A DNA stretch of 40,725 bases from Paracoccaceae bacterium (GTDB lineage Bacteria > Pseudomonadota > Alphaproteobacteria > Rhodobacterales > Rhodobacteraceae), in the NCBI GenBank assembly GCA_024639125.1, contig JAHEJA010000008.1, positions 1 through 40,725 of the forward strand, in the 5' to 3' direction. Shown here in pieces: positions 25,975-34,621 of the stretch; positions within the stretch are counted from its first letter, which is position 1; every line of letters starts with the position of its first letter. The notes beneath the pieces are model-generated. The model made no database searches and was not told where the DNA came from. It saw nothing but the letters and a program-made list of their open reading frames with translations. A program made the position numbers and the translations under genes.

Positions 25975-27942
25975 TTATTGGGCCGCGATTTGTTCCGGGT
26001 CTGCCAAGGTGACAATATCCATCATGATTGTGTTCAGTTCGAAATCTTTGGGTGTGTAGACGCGGGAGACACCCAATGCCAAAAGGCGTTTTGCGTCGTC
26101 ATCCGGAATAATACCGCCCACGATAACGGGGATATGCGCCATGTTGTTTTCCTGGAGGCGTTTCATCATGTCTTCGAGGAGGGGGATGTGGGACCCTGAT
26201 AGAATTGACAAGCCGATCACATGAGCCTTGGTGTCGCGCGCTGAGTTGACCAATTCTTCTGGGGTGAGGCGAATGCCGTCGTATTCTATGTCCATGCCGC
26301 AATCCCGTGCGCGAAAGGCGATTTGTTCGGCGCCGTTTGAATGGCCATCAAGGCCCGGTTTGCCGACCAAGAATTTAAGGCGGCGTCCCAGTTTATCGCT
26401 GACGGCATCCACGGCTTCGCGAATGGTGTCTAATCCTTCGGTTTTATTGCTGACGGCGCGGGAGACGCCCGTTGGCCCGCGGTATTCGCCAAAAACCGCC
26501 CGCATTTCAGAGGCCCATTCGCCCGTAGTGACGCCGGCTTTTGCGGCTCTTATCGAGGGTTCCATAACGTTTTTTCCGGCCTTTGCCGCGGCGCGGAGGT
26601 CGGCAAGTGCAGAGGTGACCGCATCGGTGTCGCGTGTTCTGCGCCAGTCGTTCAAGCGATCAATTTGTTCTTGTTCGACGGCTGGATCGACGACCATTAT
26701 CCCGCCTTCGCCAGAGGTGAGAGGCGAGGGTTCGCCATTGGTGAATTTGTTGACGCCAACCACGATGGTTTCTTCGCGTTCGATTTTGTTTAGGCGGTCT
26801 GCATTGCTATCGACAAGGCGCGATTTCATATAGTCAATCGCGCTAATTGCGCCGCCCATGCTATCGATATTCGCAAGTTCGTGGCGCGCGCCGTCCTTGA
26901 GGGCGTCAACTTTGGCGTCAACGGCGGGGTTGCCATCAAAAAGATCGTCAAATTCCAATAGGTCGGTTTCAAAGGCCATGATCTGTTGCATGCGCATGGA
27001 CCATTGTTGATCCCATGGGCGGGGAAGACCGAGAGCTTCGTTCCATGCAGGAAGTTGAACAGCGCGGGCGCGGGCATTTTTGGAAAGGGTCACAGCAAGC
27101 ATTTCGATGAGAATGCGATAGACGTTGTTTTCGGGTTGCTGTTCGGTCAAGCCAAGGGAATTGACCTGCACCCCATAGCGGAAGCGGCGATATTTGGGAT
27201 CTTGGACATCATAGCGTGTTTCCAAAATTTCATCCCAAAGATCAACGAAGGCGCGCATTTTGCACATTTCAGTGACAAAGCGGATGCCAGCGTTCACAAA
27301 GAACGAAATGCGTCCGCACAGCATTGGGAAATCTTCTTTTGGGACGCGGGTTTTTAGTTCATCAAGCACGGCTGTGGCGGTTGCCAAGGCAAAGGCGAGT
27401 TCTTGTTCTGGTGTCGCGCCTGCTTCTTGAAGGTGATAAGAACAGACGTTCATCGGGTTCCATTTGGGGACATGCGTATAGCAATATTCGGCGACGTCAC
27501 CAATCAGTTTTAGCGATGGTTTCGGCGGGCATATATAGGTGCCACGGCTGAGGTATTCCTTGATGAGATCATTTTGCACTGTGCCTTGAAGCTTGGAAAC
27601 ATCCGCGCCTTGTTCTTCGGCGACGGCAATATAAAGCGCAAGCAACCAGGGGGCTGTTGCGTTGATCGTCATCGAGGTGTTCATTTGCTCAAGCGGGATT
27701 TGGTCGAACAACGTCCGCATATCCCCGAGGTGGCTAATGGGAACGCCGACTTTGCCGACTTCGCCACGGGCCAAGGTGTGATCGCTGTCGTACCCTGTTT
27801 GCGTTGGAAGATCAAAAGCAACAGACAGACCAGTTTGCCCCTTGGCAAGGTTGCCACGGTACAATGCGTTAGAAGCTTGGGCCGTTGAATGTCCTGCGTA
27901 GGTTCTAATCAGCCATGGGCGGTCTTTGGTCGCGTTTGTCAT
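25975..27942 (-). CDS. ecm: Ethylmalonyl-CoA mutase
   Basis: A coenzyme-B12-dependent mutase that converts (2R)-ethylmalonyl-CoA to (2S)-methylsuccinyl-CoA in the ethylmalonyl-CoA pathway. The 655-residue protein has a TIM-barrel part with the family-typical RTYAGHSTAQASNALYR, GLSVAFDLPTQTGYDSD and QNDLIKEYLSRGTYICPP motifs. The C-terminal B12-binding domain has the DxHxxG motif Asp532-Gly-His534-Ser-Asn-Gly537 and downstream GLSILSGSHIPL. Methylmalonyl-CoA mutase is a close relative, but the divergent ccr gene and the length and start (RPWLIRTYAGH) support Ecm. The ATG at 27942 is 74 bp from the TGC-rich 13-mer at 28016-28028. Confidence 0.94.
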   Translation of the reverse strand: MTNATKDRPWLIRTYAGHSTAQASNALYRGNLAKGQTGLSVAFDLPTQTGYDSDHTLARGEVGKVGVPISHLGDMRTLFDQIPLEQMNTSMTINATAPWLLALYIAVAEEQGADVSKLQGTVQNDLIKEYLSRGTYICPPKPSLKLIGDVAEYCYTHVPKWNPMNVCSYHLQEAGATPEQELAFALATATAVLDELKTRVPKEDFPMLCGRISFFVNAGIRFVTEMCKMRAFVDLWDEILETRYDVQDPKYRRFRYGVQVNSLGLTEQQPENNVYRILIEMLAVTLSKNARARAVQLPAWNEALGLPRPWDQQWSMRMQQIMAFETDLLEFDDLFDGNPAVDAKVDALKDGARHELANIDSMGGAISAIDYMKSRLVDSNADRLNKIEREETIVVGVNKFTNGEPSPLTSGEGGIMVVDPAVEQEQIDRLNDWRRTRDTDAVTSALADLRAAAKAGKNVMEPSIRAAKAGVTTGEWASEMRAVFGEYRGPTGVSRAVSNKTEGLDTIREAVDAVSDKLGRRLKFLVGKPGLDGHSNGAEQIAFRARDCGMDIEYDGIRLTPEELVNSARDTKAHVIGLSILSGSHIPLLEDMMKRLQENNMAHIPVIVGGIIPDDDAKRLLALGVSRVYTPKDFELNTIMMDIVTLADPEQIAAQ

Positions 27943-28248
27943 GTTGTCCTCGTTTGGTCGGTAATTTTATTTCGTTAAACAATTGATACGCGAAATTTTG
28001 ATACCTTGTCAATTCGCTGCATTGCGGCGCAGGTCGGGAGGCCCAAGGAATTTTATTTCAATCCTGAAATTGCAATAATTTATGAAGGATTGGGGTGCGT
28101 TTCCCTATAAATGCCGATTTTCTGCATCTGCTCGGTTATAAAATTACAAAAAATGACCTAAAACTGTTGCAATGTTTCGCGGTGACTTGTAGCCATAGGG
28201 TGAAAACGCGATTCTGCATCGCGGCAACGGATGCTAATGGAGAGATAA
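27943..28248. promoter_or_regulatory. Divergent ecm-ccr regulatory region
   Basis: No gene is seen in this 306-bp gap. It holds the 13-mer GCTGCATTGCGGC (28016-28028), the same as at 13168-13180. It also has an inverted repeat ATTTCA/TGAAAT (28055-28070), the palindrome ATTGCAAT (28069-28076), a second TTGCAAT (28170 region) and a related CTGCATCGCGGC at 28214-28225, just 24 bp before the ccr ATG. Two promoters reading outward are expected here. The TGC-rich sites fit PhaR, and the TTGCAA sites are reminiscent of RamB/PccR-type short-chain fatty acyl regulators, but neither is proven. Confidence 0.6.
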
Positions 28249-29529
28249 ATGGCACTAGACATCAATGGCGGTATTGCCCCCTATGACGCACCAGAAAAAG
28301 ACCTTTATGAATTGGGTGAAATGCCGCCTTTGGGGTATGTTCCGCCCAAGATGTACGCTTGGGCCATTCGCCGCGAACGTCATGGGGAACCCGACAAGTC
28401 ATTCAAACAAGAGGTCGTAGACACGCCGACGCTTGATAGTCACGAAGTGCTTGTGCTCGTTATGGCGGCTGGTGTGAATTATAACGGTGTTTGGGCCGGT
28501 CTTGGTGTTCCGATTTCCCCGTTTGATGGGCATGGCGCTGATTATCATATTGCTGGCTCTGACGCCTCTGGCATCGTTTGGGCCGTCGGCGACAAGGTCA
28601 CACGTTGGAAAATCGGCGACGAAGTGGTTATTCACTGTAACCAAGATGATGGCGACGACGAAGAATGTAATGGCGGTGACCCGATGTATTCACCGACCCA
28701 ACGTATTTGGGGCTATGAAACACCGGATGGATCGTTTGCACAGTTCACGAATGTTCAGGCGCAGCAATTGTTGCCACGTCCCAAGCACCTGACTTGGGAA
28801 GAAAGCGCGTGCTACACTCTGACGCTTGCCACAGCGTATCGGATGTTGTTCGGTCACCACCCACATGAACTAAAGCCGGGTCAAAATGTGTTGGTTTGGG
28901 GGGCTTCTGGTGGTTTGGGATCTTATGCGATCCAGTTGATCAACGCGGCTGGGGGCAACGCAATTGGTGTGATTTCCGGCGAAGACAAACGTGAATTCGT
29001 GATGGGGCTGGGTGCCAAAGGCGTGATCAATCGCAAGGAATTCAATTGCTGGGGTCAATTGCCGACGGTGAACACGCCGGAATATAACGAATGGTTCAAA
29101 GAAGTGCGCAAATTTGGCAAGGCGATTTGGGACATTACGGGCAAAGGCAACAATGTTGATATCGTGTTCGAACACCCTGGCGAAGCGACATTTCCTGTGT
29201 CCACATTTGTTTGCAAAAAGGGCGGCATGATTGTGATTTGCGCAGGGACATCTGGGTTCAACTGTACCTTTGATGTGCGCTATCTCTGGATGCATCAAAA
29301 ACGCGTTCAAGGCAGCCACTTTGCACATCTAAAACAAGCCTCTGCAGCGAATAAATTGATGATTGAACGTCGTATTGATCCGTGCATGTCCGAAGTGTTC
29401 CCTTGGGATGAAATCCCCCAAGCGCATATCAAAATGCTGCGTAACGAACACAAGCCCGGCAATATGGCTGTGTTGGTGCAATCGCCCCGCACTGGATTGC
29501 GGACCTTTGAAGAAGCCTTAGAGAAATAA
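28249..29529 (+). CDS. ccr: Crotonyl-CoA carboxylase/reductase
   Basis: The key enzyme of the ethylmalonyl-CoA pathway reductively carboxylates crotonyl-CoA to ethylmalonyl-CoA using NADPH and CO2. The 426-residue protein is a zinc-free MDR-family enzyme. The N-terminal region has GYVPPKMYAWAIRRERHGEPDKSF, and the GroES-like domain has AAGVNYNGVWAGLG and HIAGSDASGIVWAVG. The nucleotide-binding domain has VLVWGASGGLGSYAIQL, and the C-terminal part has DIVFEHPGEATFPVSTFVCKKGG with the substrate-site Phe-Glu pair just before HPGEATF. The ATG at 28249 has GGAGAG 6 bp upstream. It is followed by an intrinsic terminator, then the luxR/luxI group. Confidence 0.97.
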   Translation: MALDINGGIAPYDAPEKDLYELGEMPPLGYVPPKMYAWAIRRERHGEPDKSFKQEVVDTPTLDSHEVLVLVMAAGVNYNGVWAGLGVPISPFDGHGADYHIAGSDASGIVWAVGDKVTRWKIGDEVVIHCNQDDGDDEECNGGDPMYSPTQRIWGYETPDGSFAQFTNVQAQQLLPRPKHLTWEESACYTLTLATAYRMLFGHHPHELKPGQNVLVWGASGGLGSYAIQLINAAGGNAIGVISGEDKREFVMGLGAKGVINRKEFNCWGQLPTVNTPEYNEWFKEVRKFGKAIWDITGKGNNVDIVFEHPGEATFPVSTFVCKKGGMIVICAGTSGFNCTFDVRYLWMHQKRVQGSHFAHLKQASAANKLMIERRIDPCMSEVFPWDEIPQAHIKMLRNEHKPGNMAVLVQSPRTGLRTFEEALEK

Positions 29530-29552
29530 TCATCCCTCCCAAGTGGTGAAAC

Positions 29553-29586
29553 GGCCTGCGGTTCCATGGATCGCAGGCTTTTTTTA
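29553..29586 (+). terminator. Intrinsic terminator of ccr
   Basis: GCCTGCG (29554-29560) and CGCAGGC (29572-29578) form a 7-bp stem, followed by seven T. Confidence 0.88.
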
Positions 29587-29723
29587 TGCGGGTTTGTCAT
29601 TTCAATGACTTAAATCCGGTCACCTCGCTATTTATGGGGAGTGTAAAAAAGCGAATATGACACAGAATAAATCTTGCTATGGTTGTTTAAATGGATACTT
29701 AATCATGCTTAGCGAGATGCGAA

Positions 29724-29942
29724 ATGAAAAATGACTGGATTATGGATGTACTGACGGACCTTCATACATTTGCGTTTGAAAATGAAATGAAGGGGTTAGC
29801 GAACCAATTGCAAGATGCGCAGTTGGTTGCCGCCATAGAACTAGCCACCCTGGATGAGGAAACTTTGATTGAACCGACGCACGCGGAAATCGCGATTGGA
29901 GCACATTCTCTTGGCGTTAGAGACGTCAAGCGCGCTGTCTGA
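29724..29942 (+). CDS. Small conserved-type protein upstream of luxR
   Basis: A 72-residue, acidic, soluble protein without a recognised domain (MKNDWIMDVLTDLHTFAFENEMKGLANQLQDAQLVAAIELA). The predicted structure is mostly helical. Proteins beginning with the same MKNDWI-x-DVL-x-DL pattern occur upstream of luxR genes in related genomes, from general memory, so it may be a partner or regulator of the quorum-sensing pair. The 3' 74 bp overlap the luxR start in another frame. The luxR ribosome-binding site (GAGGA) lies inside this gene, so translation is coupled. Shine-Dalgarno for this gene is weak. It is separated from ccr by a terminator. Confidence 0.7.
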   Translation: MKNDWIMDVLTDLHTFAFENEMKGLANQLQDAQLVAAIELATLDEETLIEPTHAEIAIGAHSLGVRDVKRAV

Positions 29943-30597
29943 CTTACAGACTGTTATCGAGCAATTACGCGATGTGTTTCATGTCGATCATATGGTCTAT
30001 CATTGGGTGAACGCCAAAGGGGCGCGGTTGGGGGTTGGCACCTATGCGCCAGAATGGGTGCAACGGTATGTAGAACGGGGATACATTAGACTGGATCCCG
30101 TTGTGATAGGATGTTTTCAGAAATTTCACCCTGTCGATTGGAAGTTTTTGGATTGGTCCAGCAAAGCAAGCCGCGAATTTCAACACGATGCAATTGCGCA
30201 TGGTGTTGGTAATCAAGGGCTCTCGATTCCTATTCGGGGACCGCATGGGCAATATGCGCTTTTTACGGCAAGTCACAATTGTGATGACGCAACATGGGCT
30301 GATTTCATCGAAGACCAACGCCGCGATTTAATCCTTTTGGCGCATTATTTTAACGAAAAAGCATTGGATCTTGAACCGGACAAAATCCAAGATGCCGCGC
30401 AGCCTTTGTCGCCTAGGGAGTTGGAAACACTGACACTTTTGGCGATTGGGTATAATCGGGCCCAAGTGGCGCAAACCCTGTCTATTTCGGAACACACGCT
30501 GCGTGTTTACGTCGAAAGTGCGCGATTTAAATTAAGCGCATTGAACACGACACATGCGGTTGCCACGGCGTTGAATCGCGGACTTATTGTGATTTAG
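29869..30597 (+). CDS. luxR: LuxR family autoinducer-binding transcriptional regulator
   Basis: A 242-residue regulator. Residues about 20-165 form an autoinducer-binding domain with the pattern FHVDHMVYHWVN, YAPEWVQRYVERGYIRLDPVV and GLSIPIRGPHGQYALFT. The aromatic and aspartate residues line the acyl-homoserine-lactone pocket in LuxR family members. A C-terminal LuxR helix-turn-helix occupies about 178-242 (LSPRELETLTLLAIGYNRAQVAQTLSISEHTLRVYVESARFKL). The start is a TTG at 29869 with GAGGA at 29856-29860, 8 bp upstream. The gene overlaps the 72-aa protein and is followed by luxI after 76 bp. No convincing lux-box palindrome was seen in that gap. Confidence 0.9.
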   Translation: MNRRTRKSRLEHILLALETSSALSDLQTVIEQLRDVFHVDHMVYHWVNAKGARLGVGTYAPEWVQRYVERGYIRLDPVVIGCFQKFHPVDWKFLDWSSKASREFQHDAIAHGVGNQGLSIPIRGPHGQYALFTASHNCDDATWADFIEDQRRDLILLAHYFNEKALDLEPDKIQDAAQPLSPRELETLTLLAIGYNRAQVAQTLSISEHTLRVYVESARFKLSALNTTHAVATALNRGLIVI

Positions 30598-30673
30598 CCG
30601 CAACGCGCGGCCCCCTCAATCAACGTTAATAGATCGCTCCTAGCGTTTGGCTATCAAATGCGAGGGACCGATT

Positions 30674-31303
30674 ATGCTACGATTTATTTACGCCAATGAT
30701 TTAGACGACTTTCCACAGCTGCGTGACAGCATGTTTAGGGATCGCGCGGATCAATTCAAAACCCGCCTGGATTGGGATGTAAGTGTTGATAAAGACGGAT
30801 TTGAACGCGATGAATATGATGCGCTTAATCCACTTTATGTCATTGTTGAAAATGAACACGGGCTTCATGCAGGGTCAATGCGGTTATTGCCGACGACGTC
30901 GCGCTGTATGGTGAATGACCATTTCATTGATTTGATGGATGGGGTTGCGGTGACCAGCCCGTTTATTTGGGAATGCACGCGGTTTTGTTTGTCACGCACG
31001 GCGGCGCGCAATGTTGCGTCGCTGTTAATGCTGGCAGGTGGCGAAGCCATGGTTGGATTTGGGATCGAACAATGCGTTGGCGTGTTTGATCAGCGCATGA
31101 TCCGCATCTATCGCATGATTGGGGCGTCCCCCGAAATCCTTGGCGAAGTGGGGGCTGGCAAAGATTACATTGCCGTTGGGCTATGGTCCTTTAGCAATGC
31201 CGCGCGGCTTAAAGTGTCGCAAAACGCAGGGGTCAGCCCCGAAGAATCCAAAGTCTGGTTTGATAGAGCTTTTGGTCCTGAACAAAGGGTCGCGCAGGTC
31301 TGA
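30674..31303 (+). CDS. luxI: Acyl-homoserine-lactone synthase
   Basis: It makes an N-acyl-homoserine lactone from SAM and an acyl carrier protein or acyl-CoA. The 209-residue protein has the conserved LuxI residues at or within one position of their usual places: Arg24, Phe28, Trp34, Glu44, Asp46, Asp49, Arg70 (SMRLLPT), Glu100 and Arg103 (WECTRF). The ATG at 30674 has GAGGG upstream; the frame is open for nine more codons without family similarity. The acyl chain cannot be predicted from sequence, although the C-terminal part is normal in length. The adjacent luxR product is the probable receptor. An imperfect CGCTCCTAGCG hairpin lies at 30635-30645. Confidence 0.92.
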   Translation: MLRFIYANDLDDFPQLRDSMFRDRADQFKTRLDWDVSVDKDGFERDEYDALNPLYVIVENEHGLHAGSMRLLPTTSRCMVNDHFIDLMDGVAVTSPFIWECTRFCLSRTAARNVASLLMLAGGEAMVGFGIEQCVGVFDQRMIRIYRMIGASPEILGEVGAGKDYIAVGLWSFSNAARLKVSQNAGVSPEESKVWFDRAFGPEQRVAQV

Positions 31304-31346
31304 TAGGCTCTAGTCATTTTTCATGTGCGCGTATAGGGTCGCGCGC

Positions 31347-32879
31347 ATGAGCAGTGTCCCAATTCAATATTCATCAGATCAGGCAGAAGCCTTTGATCGC
31401 GTCACGCAAATGCTGCGGGGTGCTGGTATTGATTTGGACGATAGTCTGCTGATGCCGCCCCGCGATGGCAAAAGCCAAGTTATGGCGCTTTTGGGCAAAG
31501 CCGGATCGGGCAAGACGTTGCTTTTGTCCGAGCTGACCAAAGCGTTGCAAGCCTCTGGTGTCGAAGTGGTGTCAGGCGAATATGAAAGCCGCAAAATGCG
31601 GGACAAACGCAGCTTGGCGGTATTGGCACCGACCAATAAGGCCGCGTTTGTGTTGCGTATGCGCGGTGTTCCGGCAACGACAATCCACCGTATTTTGTAC
31701 ACGCCAATGTATGATCCAGAATACGAAAAAATCGCAGAATGGCTGGCGGGGCACGACGACAAACCCGACATCGAAGGCTTGACCGAAGAAGCCCTGACGC
31801 GGGCCTATGATTTTTATCAATTGCATAAATCAATTCCCGGGGCTTTGGCTGCGGCGGGGTTGCGCGGGTCTGATTTCATTACTGGTTGGAAGCGGCGCGA
31901 GCATCCTTTGGATATCGGGTTCGTGGACGAAGCCTCGATGTTGGATGACCGCCAATTCGAAGACCTAAAAGAAATCTTTCCAACGCTTTTGCTATTTGGC
32001 GATCCGGCTCAGTTGGCCCCTGTGAATCAAGCGGGCGGCATGGTGTTTGACAAGCTTGCTGATGTTCAGAAAATGACCCTTAGTCGCGTACATCGCCAAG
32101 ATGCGGATAACCCGATTTTGGATTTGGCGCATGCATTGGCGGATCCCTCGTTAGATTTTCATACCTTTGAAAACATGATCCAAGAGGCGGCGCGCAAAGA
32201 TGATCGTGTGGTTTGGGGGCAACGCGTCGAAGTCGATTTGATGGCTCGAAGTCCGGTTTTGGTGTGGCGCAATGCAACGCGTATTCGGCTGATCAATGCC
32301 TTTCGATCGGTTTATGGCGCACCTGAAACGGAATTGTTAGAAGGCGAACCTTTGGTTTGTGATGGCATTGAGCTGCCAATCAAACATCGCAAAAAGCGGA
32401 TCGACCTCGAAGCGCGTGGTTTGATCAAAGGCGCGCAAGTTGTCTATCTAGGGCCAGGTCGCAAACCTGGATTTTCGCGGCTGCATGTGATCGGTGCAGA
32501 AGACCCCCAAGTGTCGGCGGCTTCGATTGTGAAAATTGAAAAGCCCGACGAAGAAGAACCCTTTATTCCCTTTGCAGCGCGGATGGGTGCTACCTTTTTG
32601 CATGGGGCCGCGGTAACAATTCACAAGGCCCAAGGGTCGCAATGGGACACGGTTCAAGTATTCGCACCAGACCTATATGCGGCGGCGCAAATGGGGCGCA
32701 GCGAAGCGGGTCAACCTTTGTGGAAACGCTTGGCCTATGTTGCCATTACCCGTGCCCAAGAGCGTTTGATTTGGGTCGTGCGAAATCGATTGTCCAAGCC
32801 TGCAGATGGGCTTCGGATTGATGATCTGCGCGCCTCAACTCCTGCGCCGTTTTCTTTAGAAGCAGAAACCCAAGACTAA
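31347..32879 (+). CDS. RecD-like superfamily 1B DNA helicase
   Basis: A 510-residue ATP-dependent helicase of the RecD/Dda type. It has Walker A (GKAGSGKT, residues 50-57), a motif with APTNKAAFVLR, Walker B DEASML, FGDPAQLAPV (motif III), and the late motifs TIHKAQGSQWDTVQVF (V) and AYVAITRAQERLIWV (VI). It lacks the RecD N-terminal domain needed to join RecBC, so it is a stand-alone helicase related to RecD2 or phage Dda. Possible roles are replication restart or recombination. I chose the ATG at 31347 (MSSVPIQYSS), since the 8 upstream codons have no family similarity and the AGGG ribosome-binding site suits it. It follows luxI by 43 bp but has no clear functional connection. Confidence 0.9.
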   Translation: MSSVPIQYSSDQAEAFDRVTQMLRGAGIDLDDSLLMPPRDGKSQVMALLGKAGSGKTLLLSELTKALQASGVEVVSGEYESRKMRDKRSLAVLAPTNKAAFVLRMRGVPATTIHRILYTPMYDPEYEKIAEWLAGHDDKPDIEGLTEEALTRAYDFYQLHKSIPGALAAAGLRGSDFITGWKRREHPLDIGFVDEASMLDDRQFEDLKEIFPTLLLFGDPAQLAPVNQAGGMVFDKLADVQKMTLSRVHRQDADNPILDLAHALADPSLDFHTFENMIQEAARKDDRVVWGQRVEVDLMARSPVLVWRNATRIRLINAFRSVYGAPETELLEGEPLVCDGIELPIKHRKKRIDLEARGLIKGAQVVYLGPGRKPGFSRLHVIGAEDPQVSAASIVKIEKPDEEEPFIPFAARMGATFLHGAAVTIHKAQGSQWDTVQVFAPDLYAAAQMGRSEAGQPLWKRLAYVAITRAQERLIWVVRNRLSKPADGLRIDDLRASTPAPFSLEAETQD

Positions 32880-32974
32880 TCACGACGTAGCGTCTTGGAT
32901 CGTTTTGAATTGTGACACTTGCCAAACCGTATTCTCAATCTCCATAGTGTTTAAAAAACATGGGAGGTTCTAGA

Positions 32975-34606
32975 ATGCATGGTCAAATGATGCACCGTCC
33001 GCTTTCAATTATTGAAGTGTTGCGCTTTGCCAGCGAAATTCATCGCACAGCTGAAATCGTATCGGTTCGTACCGAAGGTGATGTGCACCGGTATACGTAC
33101 ACGGATGCTTTTGCCCGTGTAGGCCAACTTGGTCATGCACTCAAGGCGCTGGGCATATCCCAAGGGGACCGCGTCGCGACATTAGCATGGAATGGATATC
33201 GTCATTTTGAACTCTATTACGCGATTTCGGGGATTGGCGGCGTCTGCCACACGATCAATCCGCGCCTAAGCGTTGAACAGCTGACCTATATCACGCATCA
33301 CGCTGAAGATCGGGTTTTGTTTCTGGACACAACCTTTGTTCCGTTGATCAATGCCGTCAAAGACAAGCTGCCGTCTGATATGATCTATGTGGTGATGACC
33401 GATGCGGCGCATATGCCGGATGGGTCTGATGGCATGCTCTGTTACGAAGATTTGATTGATCAACACGACACCATTTACCCATGGCCGGAATTGCCCGAGG
33501 AAACCGCAGCGAGCCTGTGTTATACGTCGGGAACCACAGGTAATCCCAAGGGCGCGATTTATTCGCATCGCTCGACAGTTTTACACGCCTATACCATCGC
33601 AATCAGCCTAGGCAGCAGCTTGACCGAAGGGGCGCGTGTTTTGCCGGTTGTGCCGCTCTTTCATGTGAATGCATGGGGGCTTCCTTATACGGCGCCTTTG
33701 ACTGGGGCATCATTGATCTTTCCTGGTCCTGCGCTTGATGGGAAATCACTGTTTGATCTTATGGATCGCGAAAAAGTCACCTCTGCTTGGGGTGTCCCCA
33801 CTGTTTGGCAAGGGTTGCAAGGCGAAATCAATGCCCGTGGCACAAATCCCCAAGGATTTAGCTCTGTGGTGATTGGCGGATCTGCGGCTCCGCGCGTCAT
33901 GATTGAAACCTTTGAACGCGCAGGCGTTTCTGTGTGTCATGCTTGGGGCATGACCGAAATGAGCCCGGTTGGCACCCAAGGCATCATGCCCAAGTCCTAT
34001 CGCGACACAAAAAGCGATCAGGAATTGCTGGATTTACAAAGCCTGCAAGGGCGGCGCGTGTTTGGTGTCGAGCTAAAGATTGTTGACGAGGCGGGTCACT
34101 GCCTGCCCCATGACGGCGAAGCGGCTGGTGAACTATTTGTACGCGGAAATACAGTAATTTCTGGATACTTTAACAACCAAGCGGCAACTGACGCGGCACT
34201 AGATGCAGAGGGATGGTTCGGAACCGGTGATGTGGCGTCGATCACACCTGATGGATTTTTGATTATCCAAGATCGTGCCAAGGATTTGATTAAATCAGGC
34301 GGTGAATGGATCAGCTCGATTGATTTGGAAAACGTGGTCATTGCCCACCCCGATGTGGCCAGCTGTGCTGTGATTGCAATTGCCCACCCCAAATGGGACG
34401 AACGTCCGCTTTTGGTGGTGGTTCCCAAAGGCGACGCCCGTGTGAGCAAGGCAGAGGTCGATGAGATGCTGTTGAAACATGTTGCCAAATGGCAATTGCC
34501 GGATGCGATTGAATTCGTTGATGAATTGCCACTTACCGCGACGGGAAAAGTGTCAAAACTAACCCTGCGCCAACGCTTTGCCGATTATAAACTTCCAGAT
34601 ATGTGA
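32975..34606 (+). CDS. DmdB-like acyl-CoA ligase (AMP-forming)
   Basis: A 543-residue acyl-adenylate-forming enzyme. It has the AMP-binding P-loop CYTSGTTGNPKGAIYSHRS, HAWGMTEMSP and the hinge region TGDVASITPDGFLIIQDRAKDLIKSGGEWISS, and the C-terminal LPLTATGKVSKLTL with the catalytic lysine. The N-terminus (MHGQMM...EIVSVRTEGDVHRYTY, AWNGYRHFELYYAISG) is close to 3-methylmercaptopropionyl-CoA ligase DmdB of Ruegeria pomeroyi, as far as I recall that sequence. Activity on medium-chain or branched acids is equally possible. The ATG at 32975 is chosen because GGGAGG (32962-32967) sits 7 bp before it; an upstream ATG overlaps that site. The gene is followed after 15 bp by an acyl-CoA dehydrogenase. 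Confidence 0.87.
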   Translation: MHGQMMHRPLSIIEVLRFASEIHRTAEIVSVRTEGDVHRYTYTDAFARVGQLGHALKALGISQGDRVATLAWNGYRHFELYYAISGIGGVCHTINPRLSVEQLTYITHHAEDRVLFLDTTFVPLINAVKDKLPSDMIYVVMTDAAHMPDGSDGMLCYEDLIDQHDTIYPWPELPEETAASLCYTSGTTGNPKGAIYSHRSTVLHAYTIAISLGSSLTEGARVLPVVPLFHVNAWGLPYTAPLTGASLIFPGPALDGKSLFDLMDREKVTSAWGVPTVWQGLQGEINARGTNPQGFSSVVIGGSAAPRVMIETFERAGVSVCHAWGMTEMSPVGTQGIMPKSYRDTKSDQELLDLQSLQGRRVFGVELKIVDEAGHCLPHDGEAAGELFVRGNTVISGYFNNQAATDAALDAEGWFGTGDVASITPDGFLIIQDRAKDLIKSGGEWISSIDLENVVIAHPDVASCAVIAIAHPKWDERPLLVVVPKGDARVSKAEVDEMLLKHVAKWQLPDAIEFVDELPLTATGKVSKLTLRQRFADYKLPDM

Positions 34607-34621
34607 AAGAAGAGACATCCG

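Noticed and set aside
29657-29734. 25-codon open frame overlapping the start of the 72-aa gene (possible leader peptide)
   Set aside because: No ribosome-binding site, no obvious attenuator structure; short frames like this occur by chance.
30598-30673. lux-box search between luxR and luxI
   Set aside because: Only an 11-bp imperfect hairpin (30635-30645) was found, not a lux-box-like dyad of 18-20 bp.
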